Shown in pieces: positions 7,105-17,821 of a stretch of 64,000 bases of DNA; the first letter of the stretch is position 1; each line of letters opens with the position of its first letter. The position numbers and the translations under genes are program-made. The notes beneath the pieces were generated by a model that made no database searches, was not told the origin of the DNA, and was given only the letters and a program-made list of their open reading frames with translations. Source of the stretch: Acidobacteriota bacterium. Lineage in GTDB: Bacteria; Acidobacteriota; Thermoanaerobaculia; Gp7-AA8. The stretch is taken from the NCBI GenBank assembly GCA_016184115.1, contig JACPDH010000019.1, positions 1 to 64,000 of the forward strand, given 5' to 3'.

Positions 7105-7974
7105 ATGCGAACCACTGTGCTTAGCACCACAGGCATCGCGATTCCGGTCCACGGATTCGGCGCGATGCCCCTTTCCATCCAGGGGCGCCCTGACGACGCA
7201 ACGGGAAGGCGCGTTCTCCATGCTGCCCTCGACGCAGGGATGACGCTCATCGACACGGCGAACGTCTACTGCCTGGATGACAACGATATTGGGCACAACG
7301 AGCGACTCATCGCCTCGGTGCTCGCCGAGCGCGACGACCGTGACCGGATCATCGTCGCCACGAAAGGGGGGCTCCGCCGCCCGCGCGGCGCGTGGACCTG
7401 CGACGGCGACCCGAAAAGGCTCCGCGGCGCATGTGAGGCGAGCCTCCGCGCACTCGGCGTCGACCGGATCACGCTCTACCAGTTCCACGCTCCAGATCCC
7501 GACGTCGTGTTCGAGAAGAGCGTCGAAGAGCTCGCGCGCCTTCGGGACGACGGAAAGATCGAGCACGTCGGCCTGAGCAACGTCTCCGCTGCGCAAATCC
7601 AGTCGGCCCGGACGATCGTTCCGCTCGTTTCGGTGCAGAACCGGTTCAGCCCCTGGTTTCGCGAGGCCGAAGAGAACGGCGTCATCGCCGAGTGTGCGCG
7701 TGAGGCGCTGACGTTCCTCGCATACAGTCCCCTCGGTGGCAAGCGGCTCTCAGCGCGAATCGGCTCGATTCCGACGCTGGTCGCGATCGGCCGCGAGCTC
7801 CGCGTCACCCCTGAGGCCGTGGCGCTCGCCTGGGCACGAGCGAAAGGACCGTGTGTCGTGCCGATCCCTGGCGCCAGCCGGGTCGAGCATGCTCTCGACA
7901 GCGCGCGCGCAATGCACATCGATCTGACGGCCGAGCAGGTAGCGAGAATCGATGCGGCAGAGTTCACAGCCTGA
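7105..7974 (+). CDS. Aldo/keto reductase
   Basis: An NADPH-dependent (beta/alpha)8-barrel oxidoreductase of 289 residues. The catalytic tetrad is complete: D50 and Y55 in LIDTANVYC, K87 in VATKGG and H128 in LYQFHAPD. The cofactor-binding C-terminal part has VPIPGASRVEHALDSA. It lies between the amidase and mogA, all on the plus strand with short gaps. The substrate is not predictable. An unrelated aldo/keto reductase at 23698 lacks the tetrad histidine. Confidence 0.92.
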   Translation: MRTTVLSTTGIAIPVHGFGAMPLSIQGRPDDATGRRVLHAALDAGMTLIDTANVYCLDDNDIGHNERLIASVLAERDDRDRIIVATKGGLRRPRGAWTCDGDPKRLRGACEASLRALGVDRITLYQFHAPDPDVVFEKSVEELARLRDDGKIEHVGLSNVSAAQIQSARTIVPLVSVQNRFSPWFREAEENGVIAECAREALTFLAYSPLGGKRLSARIGSIPTLVAIGRELRVTPEAVALAWARAKGPCVVPIPGASRVEHALDSARAMHIDLTAEQVARIDAAEFTA

Positions 7975-7987
7975 GGGACGTGCCAGA

Positions 7988-8509
7988 ATGTCCCAAATGA
8001 AATCCCCTCCTGTCCGTGCTCGTGTGATTACGTGCAGCGATTCGGCGGTTCGCGGAGAGCGCGCCGACGCTTCGGGGCCCGCGGTGCGCGACATTCTCGA
8101 GCGAAGCGGCTACCTCGTCGACCGCGTCGAGGTCGTTCCCGACTCGGTTCAGGAGATTTCTGACGCGATCGCCTCCGCAACCGATCTCGGAGGTTGCCTT
8201 CTCGTCGTGACGACCGGCGGAACCGGAATCGCACCACGCGACGTCACCCCTGAGGCGACGATGCGTATCGCCGATCGGCGGATCGACGGATTCGGCGAGC
8301 TGATGCGGTTGCGCTCACTCGAGAAGACGCCGCTCGCGCCCCTCTCCCGTGCTCAAGCCGCGACGCGCGGCCATGCGCTCATCGTCAACGTGCCGGGCAG
8401 CCCGAAAGGTGCCGTCGAGAATCTCGAGGCGATCCTTCATCTCGTGCCTCACACGCTCAGACTTCTTGCGGGCGGGCGCGTCGACGAGCATCCAGGTGCA
8501 TCGAAATGA
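7988..8509 (+). CDS. mogA: Molybdopterin adenylyltransferase (MogA/MoaB family)
   Basis: It adenylylates molybdopterin before molybdenum insertion in molybdenum cofactor synthesis (cytoplasm). The family signature TTGGTGIAPRDVTPEA is present at about 75-90, with the conserved SDSAVRGERADASGP near the N-terminus and NVPGSPKGAVENLEAIL near the C-terminus. The length (173 aa) fits single-domain MogA. I chose the ATG at 7988, with GAGGGA upstream; an earlier ATG at 7952 overlaps the previous gene. The 3' end overlaps the NamZ-like gene by 4 bases (ATGA). No other molybdenum genes are in view. Confidence 0.9.
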   Translation: MSQMKSPPVRARVITCSDSAVRGERADASGPAVRDILERSGYLVDRVEVVPDSVQEISDAIASATDLGGCLLVVTTGGTGIAPRDVTPEATMRIADRRIDGFGELMRLRSLEKTPLAPLSRAQAATRGHALIVNVPGSPKGAVENLEAILHLVPHTLRLLAGGRVDEHPGASK

Positions 8510-9690
8510 GTCCGCGGAGAGTCAAGACAGGACTCGAGGCACTTCTCGAAGACCCGACCCTCATCGTCGGCCGGCACTTAGGCCTCGTCACGAACCATGC
8601 CGCGATCGACTCCGAGTTTCGTCATGCCGTGCCACTGCTCGCTGATGACACGCGGTGGACTCTCCTTCGCCTTTTTGGACCCGAGCATGGGATCTGGGGC
8701 GAGGCGCAGGACATGGCGAGAGTCGGTCACGCGACCGACCCGGCAAGCGGGCTCTCGGTTCGCTCCCTCTACGGCCACACCTTCGATGAGCTCTCGCCCA
8801 GGGATAGCGATCTCGACGGCCTCGACACGCTCGTCATCGACCTGCAGGACGTCGGCTCGCGCTACTACACTTTCGTCTACACGATGGCCCTCTGCATGCG
8901 GGTCGCGGCACGCGCCGGAGTCCGCGTCGTGGTGCTCGACCGCCCAAATCCTCTCGGGGGCCTCGCTGTCGAAGGCAACCTCCTCGCCCTCGAATACGCG
9001 AGTTTCGTCGGCATGTATCCCCTTCCCGTACGCCACGGCATGACTGCAGGCGAGCTCGCCTCCTGGTTCGCAAGCTACGACGAGCTCGATCTCGACCTCC
9101 AGGTCGTGCCGATGCGCGGCTGGACCCGTTCGATGTGGTGGAACGACACGGCCCTTCCCTGGGTGCTCCCCTCGCCTAACATGCCGACGCTCGACACCGC
9201 GATGGTCTACCCCGGCATGTGCCTCATCGAGGGAACGAACCTCTCCGAGGGACGCGGGACGACGCGGCCGTTCGAGATCTGCGGCGCGCCGTGGCTCGAT
9301 CCTTTCGCGCTCGCCGCCGACCTCAACGCACTCGAGCTTCCCGGTGTCGCCTTCCGTCCGCATTTCTTCCTGCCAACGTTTCAGAAACACGCCGGCGTCA
9401 CGTGCGGCGGCGTGCAGATTCACGTCACCGACCGTGACCGCTTCGAGCCGTACCGCACCGGGCTCTGGTGCATCAAGGTTGCCCGCGACCATGATCCCGA
9501 CGCCTTCGCCTGGCGTCGGGAGGCGTACGAGTTCGTCACCGAGCACCCCGCGATCGACCTCCTCACTGGTGACCCCACCTTCCGCGTGATCGTCGACGAA
9601 GAAGGCGATCTCGAGGCATGGATCCGCGAAGGGCGCGAAGACGCGAAGGCGTTCGCCGAGCGGAGGCGGGAGTGGCTGTTGTATGAGTGA
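8506..9690 (+). CDS. DUF1343/NamZ-type exo-beta-N-acetylmuramidase
   Basis: A 394-residue member of the DUF1343 family (CAZy GH171), whose characterised member NamZ removes terminal MurNAc from peptidoglycan fragments. Recognisable stretches are VTNHAAID, LFGPEHGIWGEAQ, LVIDLQDVGSRYYTFVYTM, VVLDRPNPLGG and EGTNLSEGRGTTRPFE. NamZ homologues are often exported, but this one starts MSPRRVKTGLEALL with no signal peptide, so a cytoplasmic muropeptide-recycling role is more likely. It overlaps mogA by 4 bases. No other amino-sugar recycling genes are adjacent. Confidence 0.9.
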   Translation: MSPRRVKTGLEALLEDPTLIVGRHLGLVTNHAAIDSEFRHAVPLLADDTRWTLLRLFGPEHGIWGEAQDMARVGHATDPASGLSVRSLYGHTFDELSPRDSDLDGLDTLVIDLQDVGSRYYTFVYTMALCMRVAARAGVRVVVLDRPNPLGGLAVEGNLLALEYASFVGMYPLPVRHGMTAGELASWFASYDELDLDLQVVPMRGWTRSMWWNDTALPWVLPSPNMPTLDTAMVYPGMCLIEGTNLSEGRGTTRPFEICGAPWLDPFALAADLNALELPGVAFRPHFFLPTFQKHAGVTCGGVQIHVTDRDRFEPYRTGLWCIKVARDHDPDAFAWRREAYEFVTEHPAIDLLTGDPTFRVIVDEEGDLEAWIREGREDAKAFAERRREWLLYE

Positions 9691-9703
9691 GGCAGGCTAG
9701 AGA

Positions 9704-9890
9704 TCAAAGGTCAGAGATCAGAGCAGCAAAGCGGGTTTGTTCGTTGTTGGTCGTTGGATGTTGCGTGTTAGATCACGGTCGTTCGCGGCTCGATCAAGTG
9801 GCTTGGAGTTAGAAGTTGGAACGATGAACGTCGAATCCAGAAACAATCCACTTCTGGATTCGACGTTCATCGTTCTAACTTCCAACTTCA
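9704..9890. repeat. Cluster of heptad arrays including a 39-bp hairpin
   Basis: Three different 7-nt arrays follow the muramidase stop: an AGAGATC/AAAGGTC type (about 9704-9725), a GTTNNNN type (about 9736-9770), and an NNGAANN type forming near-perfect inverted arms at 9804-9843 and 9851-9890. Only the period is shared. The hairpin ends 28 bases before the RluA-type gene. The 227-bp gap otherwise shows nothing. Confidence 0.8.
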
Positions 9891-9917
9891 GCCTTCCCTG
9901 AAGACTGACAGCCTCCC

Positions 9918-10556
9918 ATGCTCCTCCCACGCATCCTCTACGAGGACGAGTTCCTTCTCTTCGTCGACAAGCCCGCCGGGCTCGTCGTGCAGCGCGGCTA
10001 TGATCAGGACGAGCCGGTGCTTCTCGACCTCGTGAGGGACTACCTCGCTGCGAAGGGCGAAGAGACGTTTCTGCTGCAACGCCTCGACCGAGGAACGACC
10101 GGAGTGATCTTCTTCTCCAAATCTTCGAAGATGAACGCGCGCCTCACGCGGCAGTTCGAGGCGAAGCGGATTCGCAAGCTCTACGTCGCCTTCTGCATCG
10201 GGTTTCTCGCCGAGCCACAACTCGTCGACGCACCGATCGCCCGGATCGGCGCGATCAATTTCGGAGTTCGCGATGACGGCAAGCGCGCCTTGACCCGCGT
10301 CGTCCCACTCGAGCCTGGCTCCGAGCGCTCGCTCGTCGAGGTCCATCTACTCACCGGGCGCACGCACCAGATCCGCGTCCACCTCTCAGCCATCGGCCAC
10401 CCTCTCGTCGGCGACTGGCTTTACGGCGATCGCGACCGCGGCCGGCCGATGCTTCACGCCCGCCATCTCGAGATGATCCATCCCGCCACCGGCCAGTCGC
10501 TCCTCGTCGAATCTCCATTGCCGGAAGACTTCGAGGCGATGCGACGAGGAGAGTAA
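9918..10556 (+). CDS. RluA-family pseudouridine synthase
   Basis: It isomerises uridine to pseudouridine in rRNA or tRNA. The catalytic motif QRLDRGTTGV carries the aspartate at residue 57, and the conserved VHLLTGRTHQIRVHL and HPLVGDWLYG motifs follow. At 212 residues it is a short form with no S4 RNA-binding domain, as in RluA or TruC, so the exact target cannot be assigned. The start at 9918 fits the alignment (ILYEDEFLLFVDKPAGL). A heptad-repeat hairpin lies immediately upstream. Confidence 0.92.
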   Translation: MLLPRILYEDEFLLFVDKPAGLVVQRGYDQDEPVLLDLVRDYLAAKGEETFLLQRLDRGTTGVIFFSKSSKMNARLTRQFEAKRIRKLYVAFCIGFLAEPQLVDAPIARIGAINFGVRDDGKRALTRVVPLEPGSERSLVEVHLLTGRTHQIRVHLSAIGHPLVGDWLYGDRDRGRPMLHARHLEMIHPATGQSLLVESPLPEDFEAMRRGE

Positions 10557-10687
10557 AGGCCCTGCATCTGGCGTTTTGCGCATCGGCCTCTCCCTCCGTT
10601 CCACCGCACGCTCGCAGGCATCGCCTTCATCCACCGCCCGCGAAACATTCCCGCGCGGGGCGGAGTTATGATGCTCGGGAGAATCCC

Positions 10688-11122
10688 ATGAAGAAGGTAG
10701 CCATCCTTACGTTCGCCTTGCTGCTCGTCCCGGCCGTCGCGTTCGCCGGTGGGTATGGCGACCTCGATAACGCGCTGACCGCGATTGGTTCAGCACTCGA
10801 AAAGGGTGACAGCGGGCCGCTGGTTGCCGGCATCGGCGACGGCGACAAGATTGAGCTTCAGTTTCCCGGCCTTGCCGAGCGTTCAGGTTTTTTCGGTCCC
10901 GACCAGGCGGCTCTCGTACTCAACGACGTCTTCCGCAAGGCGGCGCCAACGGGCTTCGAGCAGAACAGCGCGCGCAAGGTGAGTGCCGAGAAGCAGTACC
11001 ACATCAAGGGAAGCTGGACGATCAACCCGGGCGGCTCACCTGAGGACCGTGACGTCTACGTGATTCTTCAGGAGAAGGGCGCGCGCTGGTCGATCATCTC
11101 GATCCGGGCGGCGGGACGCTAA
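10688..11122 (+). CDS. Secreted DUF4783-like protein
   Basis: A 144-residue protein with a clear Sec signal peptide (MKKVAILTFALLLVPAVAFA, cleavage after AFA at 20). The mature domain starts GGYGDLDNALTAIGSALEKGD, and YHIKGSWTINPGGSPEDRDVYVILQEKGARW resembles the NTF2-like DUF4783 fold found in periplasmic proteins of unknown function. GGGAGA precedes the ATG. It stands alone, 65 bp before the large sensor kinase. No catalytic residues are evident. Confidence 0.75.
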   Translation: MKKVAILTFALLLVPAVAFAGGYGDLDNALTAIGSALEKGDSGPLVAGIGDGDKIELQFPGLAERSGFFGPDQAALVLNDVFRKAAPTGFEQNSARKVSAEKQYHIKGSWTINPGGSPEDRDVYVILQEKGARWSIISIRAAGR

Positions 11123-11187
11123 ATTTAGGCCTGTAAGGCGGTTGCAATCTCGCGGCCCGCTCGGCGCCGCGCATCGCGAGTGAGGAC

Positions 11188-14100
11188 GTGAGCGAGAGGG
11201 ACAAGGGGCGCACGCCGCGCGAGAACGCGTCGCTGGCCGTCGCGGTCGCGGCGGCGGGGCTTGTGCTTGCCGCGCTTGCACTTCCCTCGCCCTCAGTCGC
11301 GTTCTCCGCCGGTGCGTGTGCGTTTTCAATCTTTGCGGCGTTACTCGCTTCGTCGTGGGCTCCGCGACTCGCGTCGATCGGCATCGCCGCGGCCTCCGCG
11401 ACGCTCCTCGTCACCGCGGGCGTTGCCGATCGGATCGACCGCGATTTCGAAGCGATGTCGACGCTCCGCCTCACGGAGCGGGCGCGCGCGGTCGTCACGC
11501 GGATCGCCGCCATCGAGACTGCGCTCGGTGACGACGCCGATCGAATCGCCGCAGGACTCGAGGCAATCGCCCCTTCGAATCGTGTCGCGATGTTCGACCT
11601 GCTCGCGCGCGAGCTGATGCAGCCGCGACGCGGTGCACGGATCTCCGCGAATGGCGTTCCGGTCGCGTGGTGGGGCGACGAACCGCGCCGCATCGGAGCC
11701 CGCTCGCCTTCGTTCTCGGTCACCGGCGTTCAGATCTTCAAGACGCGCGTCGTCGCCTCCTCCTCTGGCGACTTCGAGGTTCTCGTCTTCCGACGCCTCA
11801 AGAACGGCGGGAGCGACCCGGCAACGACACTCCTCGGAGCATCGAGCGAGTGGATCTCAGCCTCGGCGTTCAACGACGGCACGCCGCCGCTCCCCCGAGG
11901 ATCGCGACGCTTCAGGCTTGGCAACGAACGCGCGCTCTACATCGACCTTACGCCCGAGCTCACGCAAAGCGTCGTCGAGCGGGTGCGCGCCCAAGGACGC
12001 GCAATCGCCGCGGCGCTTGCGGCGATCGTCTTCGTGACGCTCGCGCTCGCCGGCGCAAGGCGGCTCGGTCAAGGACGGCTTCGCGACGCAGCCTTCGTGG
12101 CAGCCACGACCGTTGCCGCGCGCGTCGCGCTACTCGGCGTTCGAGGGCGCAGCTCCGACGATGCGGCCTTCAGGTATGAAGCGTTCGGCTCGCGCTTCGC
12201 AGGCCCCTTCACGGCGTCGCCGTTCGATCTCGTCGCGACCGCGCTCACGCTCTTCACACTCGCGTTCGTCGTGTCGCGCATCGCGCGAATGAGCAGCCGG
12301 CGCGGCATTGCCGCAATCCCACCACTGCTCGCACTTCCCGCCGCTCTCGCCTTCCAGCGACTCGTCGCGAACATCACGGCGAACGCGCGAATCTCTCCGT
12401 TACCCGATTCGATCGCGCCGTCGGGCTCGGCTCAGCTGCTGCTCTTTCTCTCGATGCTCCTCTTCGGGTGGACGCTCGTCCAGCTGACGAAGACCGGCCT
12501 TCGGGGGAGCGGGCTCGCCGCCGCAACATCGCTCCCTGTGATTGCCGCCGTCGCGTCGCTCGCACTCGCGGAAGCTGACTGCGGTCCCGCCCTCGCATTC
12601 ATCTTCGCCACCCTCGCAGTCGCCACCCTCGTCTCGAGCGGAGCCGTTCCCTCGAACGCCGGGCGCGTCATGCGCGCGCTGCTCGTCGCTCCTTTGGTCT
12701 ATTGCCCTCTCGCGATCGACGAGGACGCCGGTGCGCGCCGTTTCGTGAGCGACTCGTACGCACCACTCGTCATTGGCGAAAGCGGTCAGACGCGCGCGCG
12801 CGTTCGCGATCTCCTCGACCGCGAGTTCGGCGTCGTCGACCTCGATTCCGTGCTCCCCGCGTCGCTCGCCGAGACCGACCTCTCGGATCTCGCCGTCGCC
12901 CTCTGGCTTCGTTCGGATCTATCGCGCGTCGCCATACCATCGGTGATCACGATCAGTGCCGCCGATGGAACGCAGTTGAGTCAGTTCGGGGTCGGGCTGC
13001 CGCAGCTTCCGAAGCGGGAAGGAACGAGCGGCAGCGAGACGCTCACGATCGGCAGCGCGGCCCACGAGCTGCTCACCTTCGATTTCGGTCTCGACGCACG
13101 CGGCGCCCGCTTCGCGCGCGGGAGCATTCACGTGCTCAACCCGACCGATCCCGCTGCCGCGACCGTGAGCGATACCTATCGCGACCTCTCCGTCGCCCCG
13201 GCTCTCGCCACGCGTTCGGTTCCCCGCCCAGTCGAGCTCTCGCGCGCATTCCGCACATCGTCGCCTCCCGTCATCTACCTCGCAAATGGCGAAGTTTCCG
13301 GCACCCCATCGTTCGAACTGCCGCAGACCGCTGCCGCGCTATGCCAGCGCCTGGGCCCGTCCGGGGAGCGCTGGGTCACCTCGCGCGACGGGAAGAACGA
13401 TCTCTATCTCCGGCGCGTCGGCGAGAAGCTGTATGCATTCGCGATCGAACGGCAGTCGACCGACGAGCATCTGCGGCGCGCGGGTGCCGTCGCCGTCTGG
13501 TCGCTCGTGATCGCTCTGCTCGTGATCGCGTTCGGCGAGCTGCGCCAGCAGCTCCGGAGCGGCTCGCTTCGCGATGGGCTCGGTTTCCAGGCGCGCACTT
13601 CGCTCTGGGTGGCTGCGATGGTCGCCCTTCCACTTCTCGCGTTCGTGCTCTTCGTCCGGACGTACCTCGGCACGAGCCTCGAGCGGCAGTACCTCGATCG
13701 AGGGCAGGCTGCGCTCAACACGGCGCAGCGCGTCGTCGAGGACTACCTCGAGTCGGAGCAGGCGACACCGGAGCAGCTACTCGACGACTCCATTCTCGTC
13801 TGGTTAGGCCGCGTCGTCGGGCACGACCTTCACCTCTTCCGCGACGACCAGGTCATCGCGTCGAGCCGGCGCGACCTCTTCACCGCCATGGTCGAGTCGC
13901 CCCGCCTCCCAGGCGACGTCTATCGCCGGATCGCGCTCGACGAGTCGTCCGCCGTCCTCGCGAACAGGAGCGCCGGGAGCGTCCGTTTCGTGGAGATCTA
14001 CAGCCCGATCCGGCTCCGCGGCGAAGGGCGCTATACGCTCGCGCTCCCCTTCCTCGTCCAGGCTCGCGAGATCGAGCGGAAGGTCGACAACCTTGCGACG

Positions 14101-15354
14101 TCGATCTACCTCCTGCTGATCTTCATTGCGCTCGGCGCGTTCGGTGTAGCGCGCCGCGCGGCCCTCTCGGTGACCCGACCGGTACACGCCCTCGTCGGCG
14201 GCGCGCGCGCCGTTGCCCGAGGTAACTTCAATCCCGAGATCGACGTCCCGTACGACCCCGACCTCCGTCTTCTCGTCACCACGTTTCGCGACATGGCACA
14301 GTCGATCAAGCGCCAGCAGGACGACCTCCGCGTCGAGCGCGATCGCCTCGGCACGCTCATCGAGCGACTCGCCGCGGCGGTACTCGTCATCGACCGTGAG
14401 CGACGCGTCGTCGCGTCGAACACGGCGGCAGCAACGATTTTCGGAAGCGACCGCATCCGCGGCGACGCACCGTTCCGGGCCGGCTCCGACGCGGTCGATC
14501 TGCTCCTCTCCTCGGGGCTCGAGCAGGGAATCGTCGAACGCGAGGTCGACCTCGTCGTTGGCGACACCGAGCGATCGTTTCGCGTGACGGTCGTCGACCT
14601 TCCCGAAGCGGGCGAGCGGATGCTCGTCGCCGAAGACGTGACCGAGATTCTCGCGTCGAACAGGTTGCGCGCGTGGGCGGAGATGTCGCGCCAGGTCGCA
14701 CACGAGATCAAGAATCCTCTGACCCCGATCCAGCTGACCGCCGAGCACCTCCGCGCCCTCGCTCTGCGCGGCGATGAGCGGCTTGCCGATGCCGTCACGA
14801 GCGGCGTCGCGAACATCATCCGGCAGGTCGCGACACTTCAAGAGACGGCGCGGGGTTTCAGCGACTATGCATCGGTTCGCACGGCAGCACCGCGCGTGGT
14901 CAATATCCGGGAACTGATCAGCGAGATCGCGTCGGCGTATCGCGACGGCGGCGCGCGTGGCGTCACGCTCGACGCCCGCGTCGACGATGCGGTCCCCGAG
15001 ACGGTCATCGCCGACCGCCGTATGCTCGCCGGAGCCATCGTCAACCTCGTCGAAAACGCGCGTCACGCCTCGCCCGACGGCGGTGTCGTTACGCTTCGCT
15101 GTGAGGCGCGCGACGCGATGCTCGCGATCGTCGTCGCCGATGACGGTCCGGGAGTCGATCCCGCCCTGCTTCCGAGGATCTTCGAACCCTACTTCTCGAC
15201 GAAATCGACGGGGACGGGGCTTGGACTCGCGATCGCAAAGAAGTCGATCGAGGAACAACGGGGCGCAATTCATGCCGAGAACCGCGATCGGGGATTCGCC
15301 GTGACGATCGAGTTGCCACTCCGCGCAGAGAGTGCCCCGGAAGAGGCGCGATGA
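11188..15354 (+). CDS. NtrY-like membrane sensor histidine kinase (very large)
   Basis: A 1388-residue kinase starting at GTG (GAGGAC just upstream). It has many membrane segments in the N-terminal 450 residues, an extracytoplasmic region at about 510-760, further membrane segments near 780 and 820, a sensor-like segment at about 835-950, another membrane segment near 980, then a HAMP domain ([20 protein letters not shown]) and a PAS domain ([20 protein letters not shown]). The kinase core has the phospho-accepting H1172 in [20 protein letters not shown], an N-box [14 protein letters not shown] and the glycine boxes DDGPGVDP and [12 protein letters not shown]. The H-box wording is typical of NtrY. 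It is about twice the usual NtrY length. No response regulator is adjacent, and its stop overlaps a CAP-domain gene by 4 bases. Confidence 0.9.
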   Translation: MSERDKGRTPRENASLAVAVAAAGLVLAALALPSPSVAFSAGACAFSIFAALLASSWAPRLASIGIAAASATLLVTAGVADRIDRDFEAMSTLRLTERARAVVTRIAAIETALGDDADRIAAGLEAIAPSNRVAMFDLLARELMQPRRGARISANGVPVAWWGDEPRRIGARSPSFSVTGVQIFKTRVVASSSGDFEVLVFRRLKNGGSDPATTLLGASSEWISASAFNDGTPPLPRGSRRFRLGNERALYIDLTPELTQSVVERVRAQGRAIAAALAAIVFVTLALAGARRLGQGRLRDAAFVAATTVAARVALLGVRGRSSDDAAFRYEAFGSRFAGPFTASPFDLVATALTLFTLAFVVSRIARMSSRRGIAAIPPLLALPAALAFQRLVANITANARISPLPDSIAPSGSAQLLLFLSMLLFGWTLVQLTKTGLRGSGLAAATSLPVIAAVASLALAEADCGPALAFIFATLAVATLVSSGAVPSNAGRVMRALLVAPLVYCPLAIDEDAGARRFVSDSYAPLVIGESGQTRARVRDLLDREFGVVDLDSVLPASLAETDLSDLAVALWLRSDLSRVAIPSVITISAADGTQLSQFGVGLPQLPKREGTSGSETLTIGSAAHELLTFDFGLDARGARFARGSIHVLNPTDPAAATVSDTYRDLSVAPALATRSVPRPVELSRAFRTSSPPVIYLANGEVSGTPSFELPQTAAALCQRLGPSGERWVTSRDGKNDLYLRRVGEKLYAFAIERQSTDEHLRRAGAVAVWSLVIALLVIAFGELRQQLRSGSLRDGLGFQARTSLWVAAMVALPLLAFVLFVRTYLGTSLERQYLDRGQAALNTAQRVVEDYLESEQATPEQLLDDSILVWLGRVVGHDLHLFRDDQVIASSRRDLFTAMVESPRLPGDVYRRIALDESSAVLANRSAGSVRFVEIYSPIRLRGEGRYTLALPFLVQAREIERKVDNLATSIYLLLIFIALGAFGVARRAALSVTRPVHALVGGARAVARGNFNPEIDVPYDPDLRLLVTTFRDMAQSIKRQQDDLRVERDRLGTLIERLAAAVLVIDRERRVVASNTAAATIFGSDRIRGDAPFRAGSDAVDLLLSSGLEQGIVEREVDLVVGDTERSFRVTVVDLPEAGERMLVAEDVTEILASNRLRAWAEMSRQVAHEIKNPLTPIQLTAEHLRALALRGDERLADAVTSGVANIIRQVATLQETARGFSDYASVRTAAPRVVNIRELISEIASAYRDGGARGVTLDARVDDAVPETVIADRRMLAGAIVNLVENARHASPDGGVVTLRCEARDAMLAIVVADDGPGVDPALLPRIFEPYFSTKSTGTGLGLAIAKKSIEEQRGAIHAENRDRGFAVTIELPLRAESAPEEAR

Positions 15355-16295
15355 TTCGGGCGTTGCGCTCGCTCGTGAAGCCGAGACTCTTCTCCGCCCT
15401 CGTCGTTGCCGCGGTACTCGCAGCCCGCGTCGCCCACGCCGCGCCGGTCACCGCCTCACCGGAGCTCGCCGCCTCGATCAAGGCAAAGATGCTCGCGATC
15501 ATCAACGACGAGCGCAGGGAATTCGGGTTCGGCGCGGTACGCCTCGACCCTCTCGCGTCGAGTGTTGCCGACGCGCTCTGCAAACGGCAGGTTTACGACC
15601 GCTCCGTTGGCCACTACTCGACCGATGGCCTCGCTCCCTATCACCGTTATTCGTTTGCGGGAGGCCTGCACGGAATCACGGAGAACACAGCGGCCTGGTC
15701 GCGGGAGACGCCCTACACCGCAAGCGAGATTGAGAGGCTCGTCGAGGAGTCGATGCGCGCGATGCTCCGAGAAGCGCCTCCCGACGATGGCCATCGACGC
15801 GCGATCCTCGATCCGCATGCGACACACGTCGGCCTCGGCTTTGCCTGGCGCGACGGAGAGGTCCGCATCGCACAGGAATTCGTACGCCGCTACCTGAAGT
15901 GGACGTCGCCGCCACCTCGCGAGCTTCGCGCCGGAGAACGCGCCGTGTGCGCCGCAAAACCCGGCGATGGATGGTCCGTGGCGGCGATGGTCGTTCATTA
16001 CGAGCCTGCGCCCAGGCCGCTGAGCCGCACGGCGGCGAGCCGCATCGTCAGCTACGAGCTTCCTGCGACTCGAACCGACTTCAAGCCGCTGAATCTCGAA
16101 CAACAGAGCCGCATTGCCCGCATCGCGCGATCCAGCGCCGCCTCACCCGGCAACCTCGTCGTCGCCGATGATGGCGCGTTCACCTTCACGATCCCGTTCG
16201 AGCACGGCCCAGGCATCTACACCCTCGTCGTCTGGCTCCGAAAAGGCGACGCGGTCGTGACGGCATCGAATGTGTCGGTTAGGGTGATGGAGTAG
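15351..16295 (+). CDS. Secreted CAP-domain (SCP/PR1-like) protein
   Basis: A 314-residue protein with a signal peptide ([17 protein letters not shown]) and a CAP/SCP domain: [34 protein letters not shown], with the conserved segments [23 protein letters not shown] and [16 protein letters not shown]. Bacterial CAP proteins are extracytoplasmic and of mostly unknown function. The C-terminal 100 residues form a beta-rich domain. The ATG lies inside the kinase stop (ATGA), so the two are co-translated, which suggests the kinase senses or controls a cell-surface process. Confidence 0.85.
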   Translation: MIRALRSLVKPRLFSALVVAAVLAARVAHAAPVTASPELAASIKAKMLAIINDERREFGFGAVRLDPLASSVADALCKRQVYDRSVGHYSTDGLAPYHRYSFAGGLHGITENTAAWSRETPYTASEIERLVEESMRAMLREAPPDDGHRRAILDPHATHVGLGFAWRDGEVRIAQEFVRRYLKWTSPPPRELRAGERAVCAAKPGDGWSVAAMVVHYEPAPRPLSRTAASRIVSYELPATRTDFKPLNLEQQSRIARIARSSAASPGNLVVADDGAFTFTIPFEHGPGIYTLVVWLRKGDAVVTASNVSVRVME

Positions 16296-16317
16296 TCCTT
16301 AGTCCTAAGCACTCGCC

Positions 16318-17697
16318 TCAAACCCCGCGCCCCGACAAGACGGTGATCAACGCCCTCACGAGGATCGCGATGTCGAGTCCAGGGGTCCACGAGCAGAGAT
16401 ACTGCAGGTCGTAGGTCAGCTTCACGGATGACGGCTGATCGTACTCTGCCGAAATCTGCGCGAGCCCTGCAATCCCTGGGCGGACGAAGTGTCGCAGGCC
16501 GAAGTGAGGGAGCTGTCGTGTGATCGCGTCGATCCGCTCCGGCATCTCCGGCCTCGGCCCGACCAGGCTCATCGTCCCGTTCACGACGTTGATCATCTGC
16601 GGCAACTCATCGAGTCGATAGCGACGCAACCATCTCCCCACGCGCGTCACGCGCACGTCGTCATCGGTCGCGAGCGCGCCGCTCGTGTTGTGCGCGAACA
16701 TCGTCCGGAACTTCCACATCGAGAACGTCGCGCCACCGAGCCCGGTTCGCGTTTGCCGGAGCAGCACAGGGCCTCGACTGTCGATCGCGATCAGCGCCGC
16801 GATCAGCATCATGAAAGGAAATGCCAGCGTCACGGCGAGCCCCCCGAGGAGCATGTCGACAAAGCGTTTGACCGCGGCCCCGACACCGTATGCGCCGGGC
16901 ATACTCACCTGGATCAGCAGGTGCTCGCCGACGTTTCCGAATGCTGAATCGACGACGAGCGCGTCGGCCGTCAGCGGTTTGCAGAGGAAACCACGAGGCC
17001 CGCGCCGCTCCATCAGCGTAAGGCGGCGCTCGGTTGCGTCCCCTCCGCCTAAATCGATGACCTCTTCGGCAGCCGCGATTTCCGCCATCGCGCGCGAGTC
17101 TTCGATCGTGCCGAGATAGAGCGGATGATCGATTGGCTCATCGAGCGACACGAAACCGGCGAGCTCCACCGACGGGTGAAGCTGCTCCGGGAGTGCGCTT
17201 AGCGTCTCCGCTTCGCCGATCACGATCGTGCTTCGCCCCGAGCGTCTCCAGAGACGTGCCGAGAGCAGCCTCCAGCCCATGAGCCCGAACGCCTCGAGCA
17301 CCGGAACCAGGATGAACACGGTTCTCGGCCAGTTGATCTCGAGCAACGTTCCGAGGATCGCAACGAGCGCCATTTGAAGCGGAAGTGCAACGAAGAGCGT
17401 TGGCCGGTGCCGGTGCGATACGCGGAAGTCATAGAAGCCGCTCAGCAGCAGTGCCAGAACCGCAGCAACCGAGAAGATCGCCAGGTTCGCAGCACTCAGC
17501 GGGAACTTCCCCGGCGGCAGGATCTCGCGGGTGAGCGGCATGTCGACGTGCGTCCGCAGCGTCACGATCGCGATCATTGCGGCACAAACGATCAGCACGT
17601 CGCCCGTAAGGGTGACGACGACGCGAATCACGTTCGAGAGCGATTGCGGTCTCAGCATCGGCAGCGCATTGCCGGCGGCGGTACCAGGACGGTCCAC
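16318..17697 (-). CDS. Polyprenyl-phosphate sugar-1-phosphate transferase (WbaP/PssY type)
   Basis: It transfers a sugar-1-phosphate to undecaprenyl phosphate to start exopolysaccharide or O-antigen synthesis at the inner membrane. The 459 residues include four N-terminal membrane helices, a CoA-binding-like middle domain (STIVIGEAETLSAL) and the bacterial sugar transferase domain with KRFVDMLLGG, MWKFRTM, VGRWLRRYRLDELPQ, SLVGPRPEMP and the usual C-terminal VLSGRGV. I chose GTG 17697 because GGGAG lies 4 bases upstream; ATG 17658 is the alternative. No glycosyltransferase cluster adjoins it, so it is an isolated initiator gene. It converges with the CAP gene. Confidence 0.9.
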   Translation of the reverse strand: MDRPGTAAGNALPMLRPQSLSNVIRVVVTLTGDVLIVCAAMIAIVTLRTHVDMPLTREILPPGKFPLSAANLAIFSVAAVLALLLSGFYDFRVSHRHRPTLFVALPLQMALVAILGTLLEINWPRTVFILVPVLEAFGLMGWRLLSARLWRRSGRSTIVIGEAETLSALPEQLHPSVELAGFVSLDEPIDHPLYLGTIEDSRAMAEIAAAEEVIDLGGGDATERRLTLMERRGPRGFLCKPLTADALVVDSAFGNVGEHLLIQVSMPGAYGVGAAVKRFVDMLLGGLAVTLAFPFMMLIAALIAIDSRGPVLLRQTRTGLGGATFSMWKFRTMFAHNTSGALATDDDVRVTRVGRWLRRYRLDELPQMINVVNGTMSLVGPRPEMPERIDAITRQLPHFGLRHFVRPGIAGLAQISAEYDQPSSVKLTYDLQYLCSWTPGLDIAILVRALITVLSGRGV

Positions 17698-17821
17698 GGG
17701 ACTCCCGCATCCATCCTGCCCGTTCGAGGCGGGCTAAATGTAGCAGAGTCGGACCCTGCACGAATCGCGCACGGCGTCGCGGGAGCCGGTTATAATTCGC
17801 CGCGCCACCGAGGCCCCGAGG

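Noticed and set aside
13804-15273. 489-residue minus-strand frame
   Set aside because: Antisense to the kinase core of the NtrY-like protein; no domain features.
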